Source: JAGVSR01 sp963742405
GTDB taxonomy: Bacteria; Pseudomonadota; Alphaproteobacteria; Rhizobiales; Hyphomicrobiaceae
NCBI GenBank assembly: GCA_963742405.1
Contig: CAVUMB010000007.1
Coordinates: 62,001-126,000 of the forward strand
Direction: 5' to 3'
Length of the DNA stretch: 64,000 nucleotides
Numbering within the stretch: the first letter of the stretch is position 1; every line of letters starts with the position of its first letter. Shown here piece after piece: positions 35,947 to 44,122 of the stretch. Made by a program: the position numbers and the translations under genes. The notes below the pieces were generated by a model that was not told where the DNA came from, did no database searches, and saw only the letters and a program-made list of their open reading frames with translations.

Positions 35947-37459
35947 CGGGCACGATCCTGTCGAGAACGCGAGCGGATGATAAAACACCAGGTACGCCGG
36001 CACCCGGATGCGTTCCGGCGCCGACGAGATAGAGGTGTTCGATATCTTCGCTGCGGTTATGCGGGCGAAACCATGCGCTTTGTGTGAGCACAGGCTCCAG
36101 GCTGAACGCGGCGCCCTTGTACGACATGAGGCGGTCGCGGAAGTCGAGTGGGGTCATGATGCGCGAGGTGGCGAGATTGTCTTCCAGTCCCGGCAGCACG
36201 GTGTCGGACAGATACTGTGATATGCGGCGGCGGTAGGGTTCGGCTTCGACGGTCCAATCGGTATCGCCCTCCAAGTGCGGCACCGGTGAAAGCACGTAGA
36301 AGGCATCGTTGCCGGCGGGCGCCAGCGAGGGATCGGTTGCCGTCGGCCGGTGCAGATAGAGACTGAAGTCCTGCGCCAGACGCTTTGTTTCGAAGATTTC
36401 GTTGAGCAGTTCCCGGTACCGCGGTCCGAGCAGAATGGTGTGATGCGGAACGTCGTCGTATTTTGTTTTCGTCCCAAAATACCAGACGAAAAGGCTCATC
36501 GAGTAGCGTGCCTTGTCGAGGCGCTTGTCCGTCCAGGTGCGGCGCGCGCTCTTCGGCAGAAGATAGCGGTACGTCCAGGCCGCATCCGCGTTGGAAATGA
36601 CGACATCGGCAGCAAGCTTTTCACCATTGGCAAGCCGCACGCCTGTTGCGCGCCGGCCTTGCAGTGTGATCTCGGCAACCTCCGCCCCATAACGGATTTC
36701 GCCGCCCTGCGATCCGATCAGTTTGACGAGGCCTTGGACGAGGCTGCCGGTCCCACCCATCGCGAAATGCACGCCGAAGCGGCGCTCAAGAAAGGTAATC
36801 AAGCCATAAATCGATGTGACGTTGAACGGGTTGCCGCCGACAAACAGCGGGTGGAAGCTGAGAAACAACCGCAGCCGCGGATCCTGCACATGCTTGGAGG
36901 CCAGACCGTAGATCGACCGGTAGCTTTCGAGCTTGAAAAGCTGCGGCAACAGTTTGGCCATGTCTGTCCAACTGTCGAACGGAACATCGCCCAACTGCTC
37001 GAAACCGACATGATAAATCTGTTGCGCCTGCGCCATGAAGCGCTCGTAGCCGGCGACATCACCTGGCGAAATGCGCGCCACTTCGCGCCGCATGGCGTCG
37101 GGGTCGGCGCAGCAGGTGATGGTTTCGCCGTCGTGAAAGCGCAGGGTATAGAAGGGGGACAGCGGCCGCAGGTCCACGTCGTCGGACATTTTGCGCCCGC
37201 AAAGGCCCCAAAGTTCTTCCAGCAAAAACGGCGCCGTGATGATCGTCGGGCCCGCGTCGAACGTGAACCCGTCTTGCCGGAAGACGTAGGCGCGTCCTCC
37301 TGCGGCATCGAGCTTTTCGAGCACCGTAACCCTGTACCCCCGCGCACCCAAACGCACGGCTGCGGCTAAGCCACCGAAACCGCTGCCAATTACGACCGCA
37401 TGCGGACGTGCCTCGGGGACGGGGTAGGTAGCGTGGGTGTGGGACGAAGGTGTCAACAT
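35927..37459 (-). CDS. crtI: Phytoene desaturase
   Basis: 510 aa from ATG at 37459. Performs the successive desaturations of phytoene to neurosporene or lycopene using FAD. FAD motif VVIGSGFGGLAAAVRLG at about 24-40, VLEKLDAAGGRAYVFRQDG, FDAGPTIITAP, and the bacterial CrtI signature near the end, LVGAGTHPGAGVPGVLSSA. The start codon lies inside a PpsR-type palindrome (37451-37468), yet no other start fits before the FAD motif. Gap to bchO is 56 bp. Confidence 0.96.
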   Translation of the reverse strand: MLTPSSHTHATYPVPEARPHAVVIGSGFGGLAAAVRLGARGYRVTVLEKLDAAGGRAYVFRQDGFTFDAGPTIITAPFLLEELWGLCGRKMSDDVDLRPLSPFYTLRFHDGETITCCADPDAMRREVARISPGDVAGYERFMAQAQQIYHVGFEQLGDVPFDSWTDMAKLLPQLFKLESYRSIYGLASKHVQDPRLRLFLSFHPLFVGGNPFNVTSIYGLITFLERRFGVHFAMGGTGSLVQGLVKLIGSQGGEIRYGAEVAEITLQGRRATGVRLANGEKLAADVVISNADAAWTYRYLLPKSARRTWTDKRLDKARYSMSLFVWYFGTKTKYDDVPHHTILLGPRYRELLNEIFETKRLAQDFSLYLHRPTATDPSLAPAGNDAFYVLSPVPHLEGDTDWTVEAEPYRRRISQYLSDTVLPGLEDNLATSRIMTPLDFRDRLMSYKGAAFSLEPVLTQSAWFRPHNRSEDIEHLYLVGAGTHPGAGVPGVLSSARVLDRIVPDASAFA

Positions 37460-37494
37460 AAGATGACATGTAAGAGTGTAAAGCGCAGTGGCGC
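37451..37494 (-). promoter_or_regulatory. PpsR/CrtJ site over the crtI start, with a half-site 8 bp upstream
   Basis: TGTCAACATAAGATGACA at 37451-37468 is a perfect TGTC-N10-GACA palindrome; it contains the crtI start codon (37459-37457). Eight bp away, at 37477-37494, is a half-site (TGT-N12-CGC). A minus-strand TTTACA (37483-37478), 16 bases, TATGTT could be a promoter, but its -10 would cover the ATG, implying a leaderless or differently started transcript. Confidence 0.7.
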
Positions 37495-37515
37495 AAGTCT
37501 GAAGTTCGCTCTCCG

Positions 37516-38409
37516 TCAGATTTCCGCTGACTTCGAGGCAGCCGGGGTGAGGATGAGATCGGCGATCCGTTGCGGATCCTCCTCATGCGCCAGATGCCCG
37601 AGCCCAGTCAGCGGCAAAACATGGCTCGCTGGCACGAGGCGCGCGATCAGTTTTGCGTCGCCCGGAGCAATCGTCGTGTCATTCTCCCCGGTCACCAGAA
37701 GCAGAGGTGGCTGCAATCGCGGTAGATCACGGATCAGCGATTCAAGATCCCATGAGGCCATCATCGAGAGCGTACTAGCGACATGGGCCGGCGATGCGAA
37801 AAGGCGCTGGTACAAGGCGAGGCTTAGGTCAGGCACCTTTGAGCCGGTACTCCGCAGCAGCCGTTCCACAGCCGAGCGGTCGCCGGCGCTCCAAGCGAAT
37901 AGCCGCGGCACGACGGGGTTCAGCGTCAGAAGTTTCGCCAACGGTGAGAATACCCGGCTGGCAAGGCCCCCGAACGGCACAAATGCCCCGTTGAGCGCGA
38001 CAATGGAATGAAGAGAAAGTTGCTGATCGAGGCTCATGCGCGCCACAATAGCCGCCCCTGCCGAATGACCGATGCCGATCTGCGGCTCAAGCGAAAGCTT
38101 GTCCAGCAACGAACGGATCGCCGAGGCCATGCCGCGCATCGAAAGGTCTTGCCTGCCACTTGCGATCGTGAAGCCTTGCCCTGGCAGATCCGGTGCGATG
38201 ACGGTGAAGCGACAACTCAAAAGCGGCGCCAGACCGGCCCAGGAATGAGTGGAGGCGCCGGTACCGTGCAAAAGCAGCAGTGGCGGGCCCTCGCCCATGA
38301 CCTGAACATGCCAACGCAATCCAGGCGTCTCGACCAGCCGGCTCGCGGCCCGGTTCGGCCAGTCACCCGCATGGCGATCAAAGTCCAGCGCTTCGGGCAT
38401 GTGATCCAC
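37516..38409 (-). CDS. bchO: BchO, alpha/beta hydrolase of the magnesium chelatase cluster
   Basis: 297 aa from ATG at 38409. Putative magnesium chelatase accessory protein, an alpha/beta hydrolase always found next to bchID. The oxyanion HG motif (LLLLHGTGASTHSWAG), nucleophile elbow GIGHSAGAAIVARM, and a C-terminal His region (LTGLGHLAHEEDP) are present, so a catalytic triad is likely. It follows bchD by 27 bp. The reaction is unknown. Confidence 0.93.
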   Translation of the reverse strand: MDHMPEALDFDRHAGDWPNRAASRLVETPGLRWHVQVMGEGPPLLLLHGTGASTHSWAGLAPLLSCRFTVIAPDLPGQGFTIASGRQDLSMRGMASAIRSLLDKLSLEPQIGIGHSAGAAIVARMSLDQQLSLHSIVALNGAFVPFGGLASRVFSPLAKLLTLNPVVPRLFAWSAGDRSAVERLLRSTGSKVPDLSLALYQRLFASPAHVASTLSMMASWDLESLIRDLPRLQPPLLLVTGENDTTIAPGDAKLIARLVPASHVLPLTGLGHLAHEEDPQRIADLILTPAASKSAEI

Positions 38410-38436
38410 GGCCTTCCTGCCGTCGCTCGCTGCAGA

Positions 38437-40263
38437 TTAGTTTCGCGAGCCGCTGCGTTCGTCGCTATCGCGGCGCGAGGCGAACACGGCCTGGGATAGT
38501 CGCGCGCTGTCGGCATGCGGCAGCGGCAGGTAACGCGCGCCCATGACGGTTGCCAGTGCCTCCGCCTCCGTATTACGCCGAGGCGAGGTGTCAATTAGTA
38601 GAGCGTTGATGCCGAGCCCGCGAAAAACCTCCGCCACCGCATGGGCATCCGCCATGGCCGCTATCCGGCCAGGCTTACCGGCGCGGTCGATATTCGCCTT
38701 GCCGTCGGTCAACACGACCACGGTTGGACTGATGCCCTTCTGCTTCTGGGCGGCGGCCAATTGCATGGCGCTGTCGATGGCGGTGGCAAGAGGCGTTCCC
38801 CCACCACCGGGCAATCCGGCCAGGCTCCGCTGCGCTCGCGTCAGGGATCGCGTTGGCGGCAGCAGCGTCTCAGCTGTTGTGCCGCGGAATGCGATCAGCG
38901 CCACGCTATCGCGGCGAACGTAACATTCCGACAGGATGATCTCGACCGCGCCCTTGGCTTCGGCCAGACGGTGCAGGGCACTCGAACCGGACGCATCGAC
39001 GACGAAGATCGTTGTCGAACTGGTCTTCTGCTTGAAGCGGGCAATGCGAAAATCGTCGGCCCGGATTTCGATGCGTTGGCGGCCATCAGCAAGCAGATAC
39101 GGACCGCCACGAAGCCGCTGGCGGATCAACTGCATTGGCGCAGCCGCGCGCAGCGTTTCGATGAGGCTGAGCACGTTGCCATTGCGCGGTTCGCCCCGGC
39201 GCACGCCGGCCGGCCGGCCGCGCAGCTTCGATGCTTGATTGGCGCCGGCCTTGCCCTGGGATGGAGGTGCCCGGCCAAGGGCGCGCTGCTGTGCTAGATC
39301 AGCGAGAATGAGCGCCGGGATCGCCGCCTGTGCCGCCGCGAGCACGAGTTCCAGATCGTCCGGCGAAAGAGCCTGTTCGGGTGACGTATCCTCCCCGCCG
39401 GGATCGGTGGTCTCGGGGGCCTCTGCTTGCTGCGGCTCCGGCTCGGGTCCGTCCGCCTCGTCCGGCGTCTCTTCGCTTGGCAGCCGCGTGGCGCGCGGAC
39501 CAAGCACGAGCCGCGCGGCAATCTCGGCATCACCGGTTGCGGCCGTGCTTCGCCCGTCGAGGGCTGCAAGGACCCGCGCCACTGCCAGTGCCTGGATCGG
39601 TGCGCGGATGGATCCGATACCGAGCGCCGCGCCAGCCTCGCAGAACAATGTTGCAAGTTTCGGATCAGCGTCAGTCTTGGTTAGGATTTCACGCGCGGAT
39701 ATGACACGACGCGGCCACTCCGTCCCGATGGAGGTATCACGCAAGCTGAGACCGTCAAGCATCAGCCAAATGGCCAGCCGGTCTTTGAGCGCGGTCGGAG
39801 CTGTTTCATCAGGTTCGGCGCCTTCGTCGAATGCGACGACGCCGAAGCGGGCCGGGAGCTTGGCGGACAGTCCATCGCGCTCCATCTCGACCCGGCCATA
39901 ATCGATCGTGCGAACGACGCGAGCCGTGCGTCCCCCGTCAAGCCGCTCGGCGCTGGGGACGACGAGGATCCCGCCGTCGGCCTCAGCGAGGAGCCCGCGC
40001 TCGGCCACCGGCCGGCCCTGCGCCAGCGTTGCCGACAAGTCGAGCCCCCCCAAAAGTCGATCATCGCCGACATTCAAAGGCAGACGCCGCAGCGGCATCG
40101 TGGCCGCGGTCAGCGATTTTAGAAGATCGAGCCAGACATCGCGGACCGGTCCAGCGCGGGCCCGTAGCACGATCCCGCCGACAGCATGCGGCGCGACAGC
40201 AACGACCGCTGCGGCAAGACATGCGTCGTCCCAAATCGTGCGATTGGCCGCTCCCATGCTCAT
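38437..40263 (-). CDS. bchD: Magnesium chelatase subunit D
   Basis: 608 aa from ATG at 40263, overlapping the bchI stop by 4 bases. Part of the ATP-dependent complex that inserts Mg into protoporphyrin IX. An AAA-like N-terminal region without an intact Walker A, an acidic Pro/Glu-rich linker (about 265-305, PDEADGPEPEPQQAEAPETT) and a C-terminal integrin I-like domain with the MIDAS motif VVDASGSSALHRL at about 428. Typical length. Confidence 0.97.
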   Translation of the reverse strand: MSMGAANRTIWDDACLAAAVVAVAPHAVGGIVLRARAGPVRDVWLDLLKSLTAATMPLRRLPLNVGDDRLLGGLDLSATLAQGRPVAERGLLAEADGGILVVPSAERLDGGRTARVVRTIDYGRVEMERDGLSAKLPARFGVVAFDEGAEPDETAPTALKDRLAIWLMLDGLSLRDTSIGTEWPRRVISAREILTKTDADPKLATLFCEAGAALGIGSIRAPIQALAVARVLAALDGRSTAATGDAEIAARLVLGPRATRLPSEETPDEADGPEPEPQQAEAPETTDPGGEDTSPEQALSPDDLELVLAAAQAAIPALILADLAQQRALGRAPPSQGKAGANQASKLRGRPAGVRRGEPRNGNVLSLIETLRAAAPMQLIRQRLRGGPYLLADGRQRIEIRADDFRIARFKQKTSSTTIFVVDASGSSALHRLAEAKGAVEIILSECYVRRDSVALIAFRGTTAETLLPPTRSLTRAQRSLAGLPGGGGTPLATAIDSAMQLAAAQKQKGISPTVVVLTDGKANIDRAGKPGRIAAMADAHAVAEVFRGLGINALLIDTSPRRNTEAEALATVMGARYLPLPHADSARLSQAVFASRRDSDERSGSRN

Positions 40264-41282
40264 ATGACGAGCCGCTCTCCCGATCCGCCGAACAGATCAG
40301 CCACCGCACGTTCGACGCGCGCACCAGAATCCGGGCTCGATAACGGCGTCCGGCGCAATCTGTGCCGCAGCGCCATCGGCGCGACCCGGCGGAGATGAAC
40401 ATCGTCGATCTCGCTGGCGCCTTCGAGGGCAGCGACTGCGCGAGCCGCGCGGACAAGGGTGAGTTCACCGCGCAAGCCGTCGGTGCCGACGTCCGAACAC
40501 AGCTGTGCGGCACGTTCCAGCGCGTGATCGCTGGTTGGAATTCCCGGTACGCGTTCGCGCGCGGCAACAATATGGTTGCGCAGCCGCTGCTCTTCGTCGG
40601 CAAAGCGCGCATTGAATACTTCAGGATTTCGCTCGAAATCATCGCGCCGACGAACCACTTCGATCCGCGTCTTGAGATCTTCCGGCGTGCGGACCTCGAC
40701 CGACATGCCGAACCGGTCGAGAAGCTGCGGACGCAGTTCGCCTTCCTCGGGATTGCCGGTGCCGACCAGCACGAACTTTGCCGGATGCCGCACGCTCAGC
40801 CCTTCCCGTTCGACCACGTTCTCCCCCGACGCCGCGACATCGAGCAGAAGATCGACGAGGTGGTCCTCCAACAGGTTCACCTCGTCGATATAGAGAAAGC
40901 CCCGGTGCGCGCGGGCCAGCAGTCCCGGTTCGAATGCCTTTTGGCCGTGCACAAGGGCGCGCTCGAGATCGAGCGCGCCGACGACGCGGTCTTCCGTCGC
41001 TCCCAGCGGCAGATCGACGACCGGGACAGGCGCGGTGGCGGCCGTTTCAGCACCTTGCGTATGTGTGCAACCCGTGCCGGGTGCGCAATTGAAACGGCAT
41101 CCGCCAACGACGGGCATGGGCGGCAACAGCGCCGCCAAGGCCCTCACCGTCGTCGATTTTCCCGTACCTCGGTCGCCGAACACGAGAACGCCACCGACGG
41201 ATTGGTCGATCGCGGCGATGAGTAACGCCAGTTTCATCTCGTCTTGGCCGACGATGGCGGAGAAAGGAAAAATAGCGGGCAT
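40260..41282 (-). CDS. bchI: Magnesium chelatase ATPase subunit I
   Basis: 340 aa from ATG at 41282 (MPAIFPFSAIVGQDEMK). AAA+ motor of magnesium chelatase. Walker A is FGDRGTGKSTTVRALA, Walker B FLYIDEVNLLEDHLVDLLL, sensor region FVLVGTGNPEEGELRPQLLDRFG. A Cys-containing insert (VGGCRFNCAPGTGCTHT) lies after Walker A as in other BchI. It is 28 bp after the HAD/CBS gene. Confidence 0.98.
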   Translation of the reverse strand: MPAIFPFSAIVGQDEMKLALLIAAIDQSVGGVLVFGDRGTGKSTTVRALAALLPPMPVVGGCRFNCAPGTGCTHTQGAETAATAPVPVVDLPLGATEDRVVGALDLERALVHGQKAFEPGLLARAHRGFLYIDEVNLLEDHLVDLLLDVAASGENVVEREGLSVRHPAKFVLVGTGNPEEGELRPQLLDRFGMSVEVRTPEDLKTRIEVVRRRDDFERNPEVFNARFADEEQRLRNHIVAARERVPGIPTSDHALERAAQLCSDVGTDGLRGELTLVRAARAVAALEGASEIDDVHLRRVAPMALRHRLRRTPLSSPDSGARVERAVADLFGGSGERLVI

Positions 41283-41310
41283 GGCGGCGTTTCCGGGTTG
41301 CGTGTCGTTG

Positions 41311-42534
41311 TCAGCCGCGCGCGATGACGAAGTCGCGCAGCACATTGGTTTCAAGTTGCAGTTCGTCGAGGCGATGCTTCAGGACGTCGCCGATGCTGAC
41401 GACGCCGATCAGTTCGCCGTCCTGCTGGACAGGCATATGACGGAAACGGCGCTGGGTCATCATTTTGGCAACGTTGGCGATTGGGTCGTCGGGCGAGCAG
41501 GTGACAACGGCTCGCGTCATCAGATCGCCGACCAGCATGCGCGTCAGCGCATCGCCGTGCGTGGCCAGTCCGTTGGCGATGTCGCGCTCGGATATGATGC
41601 CTTCGAGCTTGCCCGAAGCGCCAATCACGACCATGGCGCCGACCGCGTCGGACTTCATTTTCTGGCTCAGCATAAGGATGGAATCGGAAGCTTTGACGGC
41701 TTTCACCGCCGAGCCTTTGTTTTTCAGGATATCGGAGACTTTCATGGCATAGCTCCTGTGTAGCCCCCCGAAGACGTCGAAGTAGCCGGCGTGTGCACGC
41801 CGCAGTGCTGCGAGTATTTCAAACCCGTCGCCAGGTGTCACGATCATGGCCTCACGCTTCTCATCGCGGCCGATGAGGTCGGGTAGTTCGTTGACGGTGA
41901 ACAGAACGTCTTCGCTCGGTTCGTGATGTCCAAGAAGTATCACCGCGGCGACCCCGGCTCGCCGGGCCGTGTTGGCCCCCTCCAGCGTGGCTTCCAGTGC
42001 AAGGCAGGAGGCCGGATCAACCTCCAGTTTCTCGACCGCTTGGCTGTAGACATCGAGCAGACTGGCTTCCCCGTCGACCGTGTCGGGCGCAGTGATGCAG
42101 GCGATGAGACGTTTGCTGCCCTCACCGAACAGGTGCGCCATCAAGTATTCGATCTCGGTCTTGGGCAGCGCCGAGACGATGGCAACCTTGACGCCCTCCT
42201 GCCGCGCGGCAGACGCCAATTCCCGCGCCCCCGGCCGCGGATCAAGGTAATCCTTGTCGATCAATGTCCGCGCGACGGTTCCGGCGTGGCGGATCATCAC
42301 GTCGATCATTCGCTCGAAATCATCAGAGCTGCGATCGATACCGAGGTTTTGCCGGACGAAGTGGCGATACCGATCGCGGCGGCGGGCATGCTGACGAAGC
42401 GATGCGAAAGCCTCGCGCGAGCAGTTCCACTTAAAGCCGGCTGACTGCACGACCTGATTGAGCACCGACCGTTCCAGCCCGTCGGTTTCGGCTATGACGC
42501 CGTCGGCCCGCAATATGATCGCCTGCAGTGTCAT
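41311..42534 (-). CDS. HAD-like domain fused to a CBS-domain pair
   Basis: 407 aa from ATG at 42534, overlapping the 97-aa gene by 4 bases. Residues 1 to about 255 resemble CbbY-type HAD phosphatases, but the nucleophile Asp of the DxDG motif is Arg (AIILRADGVIAET), so hydrolysis is unlikely. From Met264 (ATG at 41745, MKVSDILKNKG) two CBS domains follow (GIISERDIANGLATHG; FRHMPVQQDGELIGVVSIGDV), a well-known stand-alone protein type that senses adenylates. AGGAG sits seven bases before Met264, inside the open frame, so the CBS part may also be made alone. It lies between bchP and bchI. Confidence 0.82.
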   Translation of the reverse strand: MTLQAIILRADGVIAETDGLERSVLNQVVQSAGFKWNCSREAFASLRQHARRRDRYRHFVRQNLGIDRSSDDFERMIDVMIRHAGTVARTLIDKDYLDPRPGARELASAARQEGVKVAIVSALPKTEIEYLMAHLFGEGSKRLIACITAPDTVDGEASLLDVYSQAVEKLEVDPASCLALEATLEGANTARRAGVAAVILLGHHEPSEDVLFTVNELPDLIGRDEKREAMIVTPGDGFEILAALRRAHAGYFDVFGGLHRSYAMKVSDILKNKGSAVKAVKASDSILMLSQKMKSDAVGAMVVIGASGKLEGIISERDIANGLATHGDALTRMLVGDLMTRAVVTCSPDDPIANVAKMMTQRRFRHMPVQQDGELIGVVSIGDVLKHRLDELQLETNVLRDFVIARG

Positions 42535-42824
42535 GTGGTCTCGTCTGGTGCACAAGTCCGGCGCAACCAGCGCAGCCGCAAGTCCGTCACATGAACGACG
42601 AGCGATGCCGCCAGTGCCAGCGCGATCGCCTGCCAAGCGCCGCCGGTCAGCGCAACGCGTAGGGCGAGCATCAGACACAACCCCGCGGCCAAAGAAATCA
42701 GGATTTCCAATGCCGATGGCCCGCGCCCGAGAACCCGCCGCAGAATGATCAGCCCAACGGCCTCTACCGCCATCAACGCAAGTATGATGTCGATGATCCA
42801 GCCGCTGGAGAAAGCCTCTGCCAT
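42531..42824 (-). CDS. 97-aa membrane protein of the bchP-bchI operon
   Basis: 97 aa from ATG at 42824. Three predicted transmembrane helices: WIIDIILALMAVEAVGLIIL, LEILISLAAGLCLMLALRVAL and WQAIALALAASLVVHVTDL, with a basic C terminus. Same strand as bchP, 82 bp after it, and overlapping the HAD/CBS gene (ATGA). I do not recognise a named family. Context implies a membrane role in bacteriochlorophyll synthesis or Mg-chelatase location. Confidence 0.8.
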   Translation of the reverse strand: MAEAFSSGWIIDIILALMAVEAVGLIILRRVLGRGPSALEILISLAAGLCLMLALRVALTGGAWQAIALALAASLVVHVTDLRLRWLRRTCAPDETT

Positions 42825-42906
42825 GCTGCGTCGATCTCATTTGTGCCGGACCGGCCCGGCCCTTTTTGGTCGGTTGCTTGGCCGCGCCCATCGCGACCCC
42901 CTTCCG

Positions 42907-44100
42907 TCAGGGTGGCACCATACCGAGCAGATGCGCCATATCCTTCACAAATATGCGCATGTGCGCCATAGGTTTCGCCTTGACGAGCTTCTTGTGCATG
43001 TAGGCTTGCCAGGTGAGCGACTGCACATCCGGATCCTTGCACATGGTTACGAAACGTTCGCGGCGCGCGTCGTTGGCGTACCAGAAGCGCTGCATGATGC
43101 CGAGAACCCAGAACACCCGTCCATGCGCCTTCATGAAGCGCTTACGAGCAGAGGCGAGATAACGGGCATCCCCACTTTGCAATGCCTCGCTAACGGCATC
43201 GGCCACGATCCGACCGCACAGCATGGCGTAGTAAATCCCTTCACCAGACGCGGGCGCTACAACGCCGGCCGCGTCCCCGGCCACGATCACGTCCCGGCCG
43301 TTGTCCCAGTGGCGGCGTGGCCTCAGCGGTATCGGCGCGCCTTCTTTTCGAATGGTCTCATGGCCGGTCATTCCGATGCTCTGCCTCAGATCGGCAACCG
43401 ACCCGCGCAGCGAAAACCCTTTGTGGGCGGTCCCGGTACCAATGCTGGTTGTGTCGCCGTGCGGAAACACCCAGGCGTAGAAGTCGGGTGAATAGCGGCC
43501 ACTATAGTAGACATCGCAGCGGCGCGGTTCGAAAGCGGCGCCGTCGGCGGGCTTCGGACTGCGCACGATCTCATGGTAGGCAAAGACGAACGGCGGTGCC
43601 TCCTCCTTTGGCAGCGCCTGACGGGCGACACCTGATGAGGCGCCGTCGGCACCGATGACGTAGCGTCCCCGCACGGTTTCGCGCGTTTCAAAGCCATCAT
43701 CGAGACGCTTTTTAAAAGTGACGAGCGCCGTGCCCGATGCGTCGCGGGTCAAGTCCTCGAAGGTTCCAGTGCGGCGCGATGCGCCCGCCCCCGCGGCACG
43801 CTCCCGCAGCCACTCGTCAAAGTGCTCCCGGTCGACCATGCCGACGAAACCTCCATCGATCGGCATGTCGGCTTTGCGTTCTTTCGGCGAGACAATTCGA
43901 GCCGATCTGATGCGCGCCACGATCAAATCATCGGGAATATCGAATTCCTTAATCAGAATGGGCGGAATGGCGCCACCGCACGGTTTGATGCGTCCCGCCC
44001 GGTCGAGTAGCAGCACCGAGTAACCGTGACCGGCAAGGTCTGCTGCCGCGGTCGCTCCGGCCGGCCCGCCACCTACAACAACAACGTCGAACGTTTCCAT
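42907..44100 (-). CDS. bchP: Geranylgeranyl diphosphate reductase BchP
   Basis: 397 aa from ATG at 44100. Reduces the geranylgeranyl tail of bacteriochlorophyll to phytyl. FAD site VVVVGGGPAGATAAADLAG, family signature CGGAIPPILIKEF, FAD-contact GRYVIGADGASSGVARQ and GDAAGVVAPASGEGIYYAM. Frame stays open upstream to 44418 within the neighbouring gene, but METFDVVVVGGG is the natural start. It is 22 bp after the PucC-like gene. Confidence 0.96.
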   Translation of the reverse strand: METFDVVVVGGGPAGATAAADLAGHGYSVLLLDRAGRIKPCGGAIPPILIKEFDIPDDLIVARIRSARIVSPKERKADMPIDGGFVGMVDREHFDEWLRERAAGAGASRRTGTFEDLTRDASGTALVTFKKRLDDGFETRETVRGRYVIGADGASSGVARQALPKEEAPPFVFAYHEIVRSPKPADGAAFEPRRCDVYYSGRYSPDFYAWVFPHGDTTSIGTGTAHKGFSLRGSVADLRQSIGMTGHETIRKEGAPIPLRPRRHWDNGRDVIVAGDAAGVVAPASGEGIYYAMLCGRIVADAVSEALQSGDARYLASARKRFMKAHGRVFWVLGIMQRFWYANDARRERFVTMCKDPDVQSLTWQAYMHKKLVKAKPMAHMRIFVKDMAHLLGMVPP

Positions 44101-44122
44101 GGCTCCAGCACCTGTTCTCAGT

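Noticed and set aside
36350..37369. 339-codon plus-strand frame opposite crtI
   Set aside because: Shadow of crtI, same reasoning.
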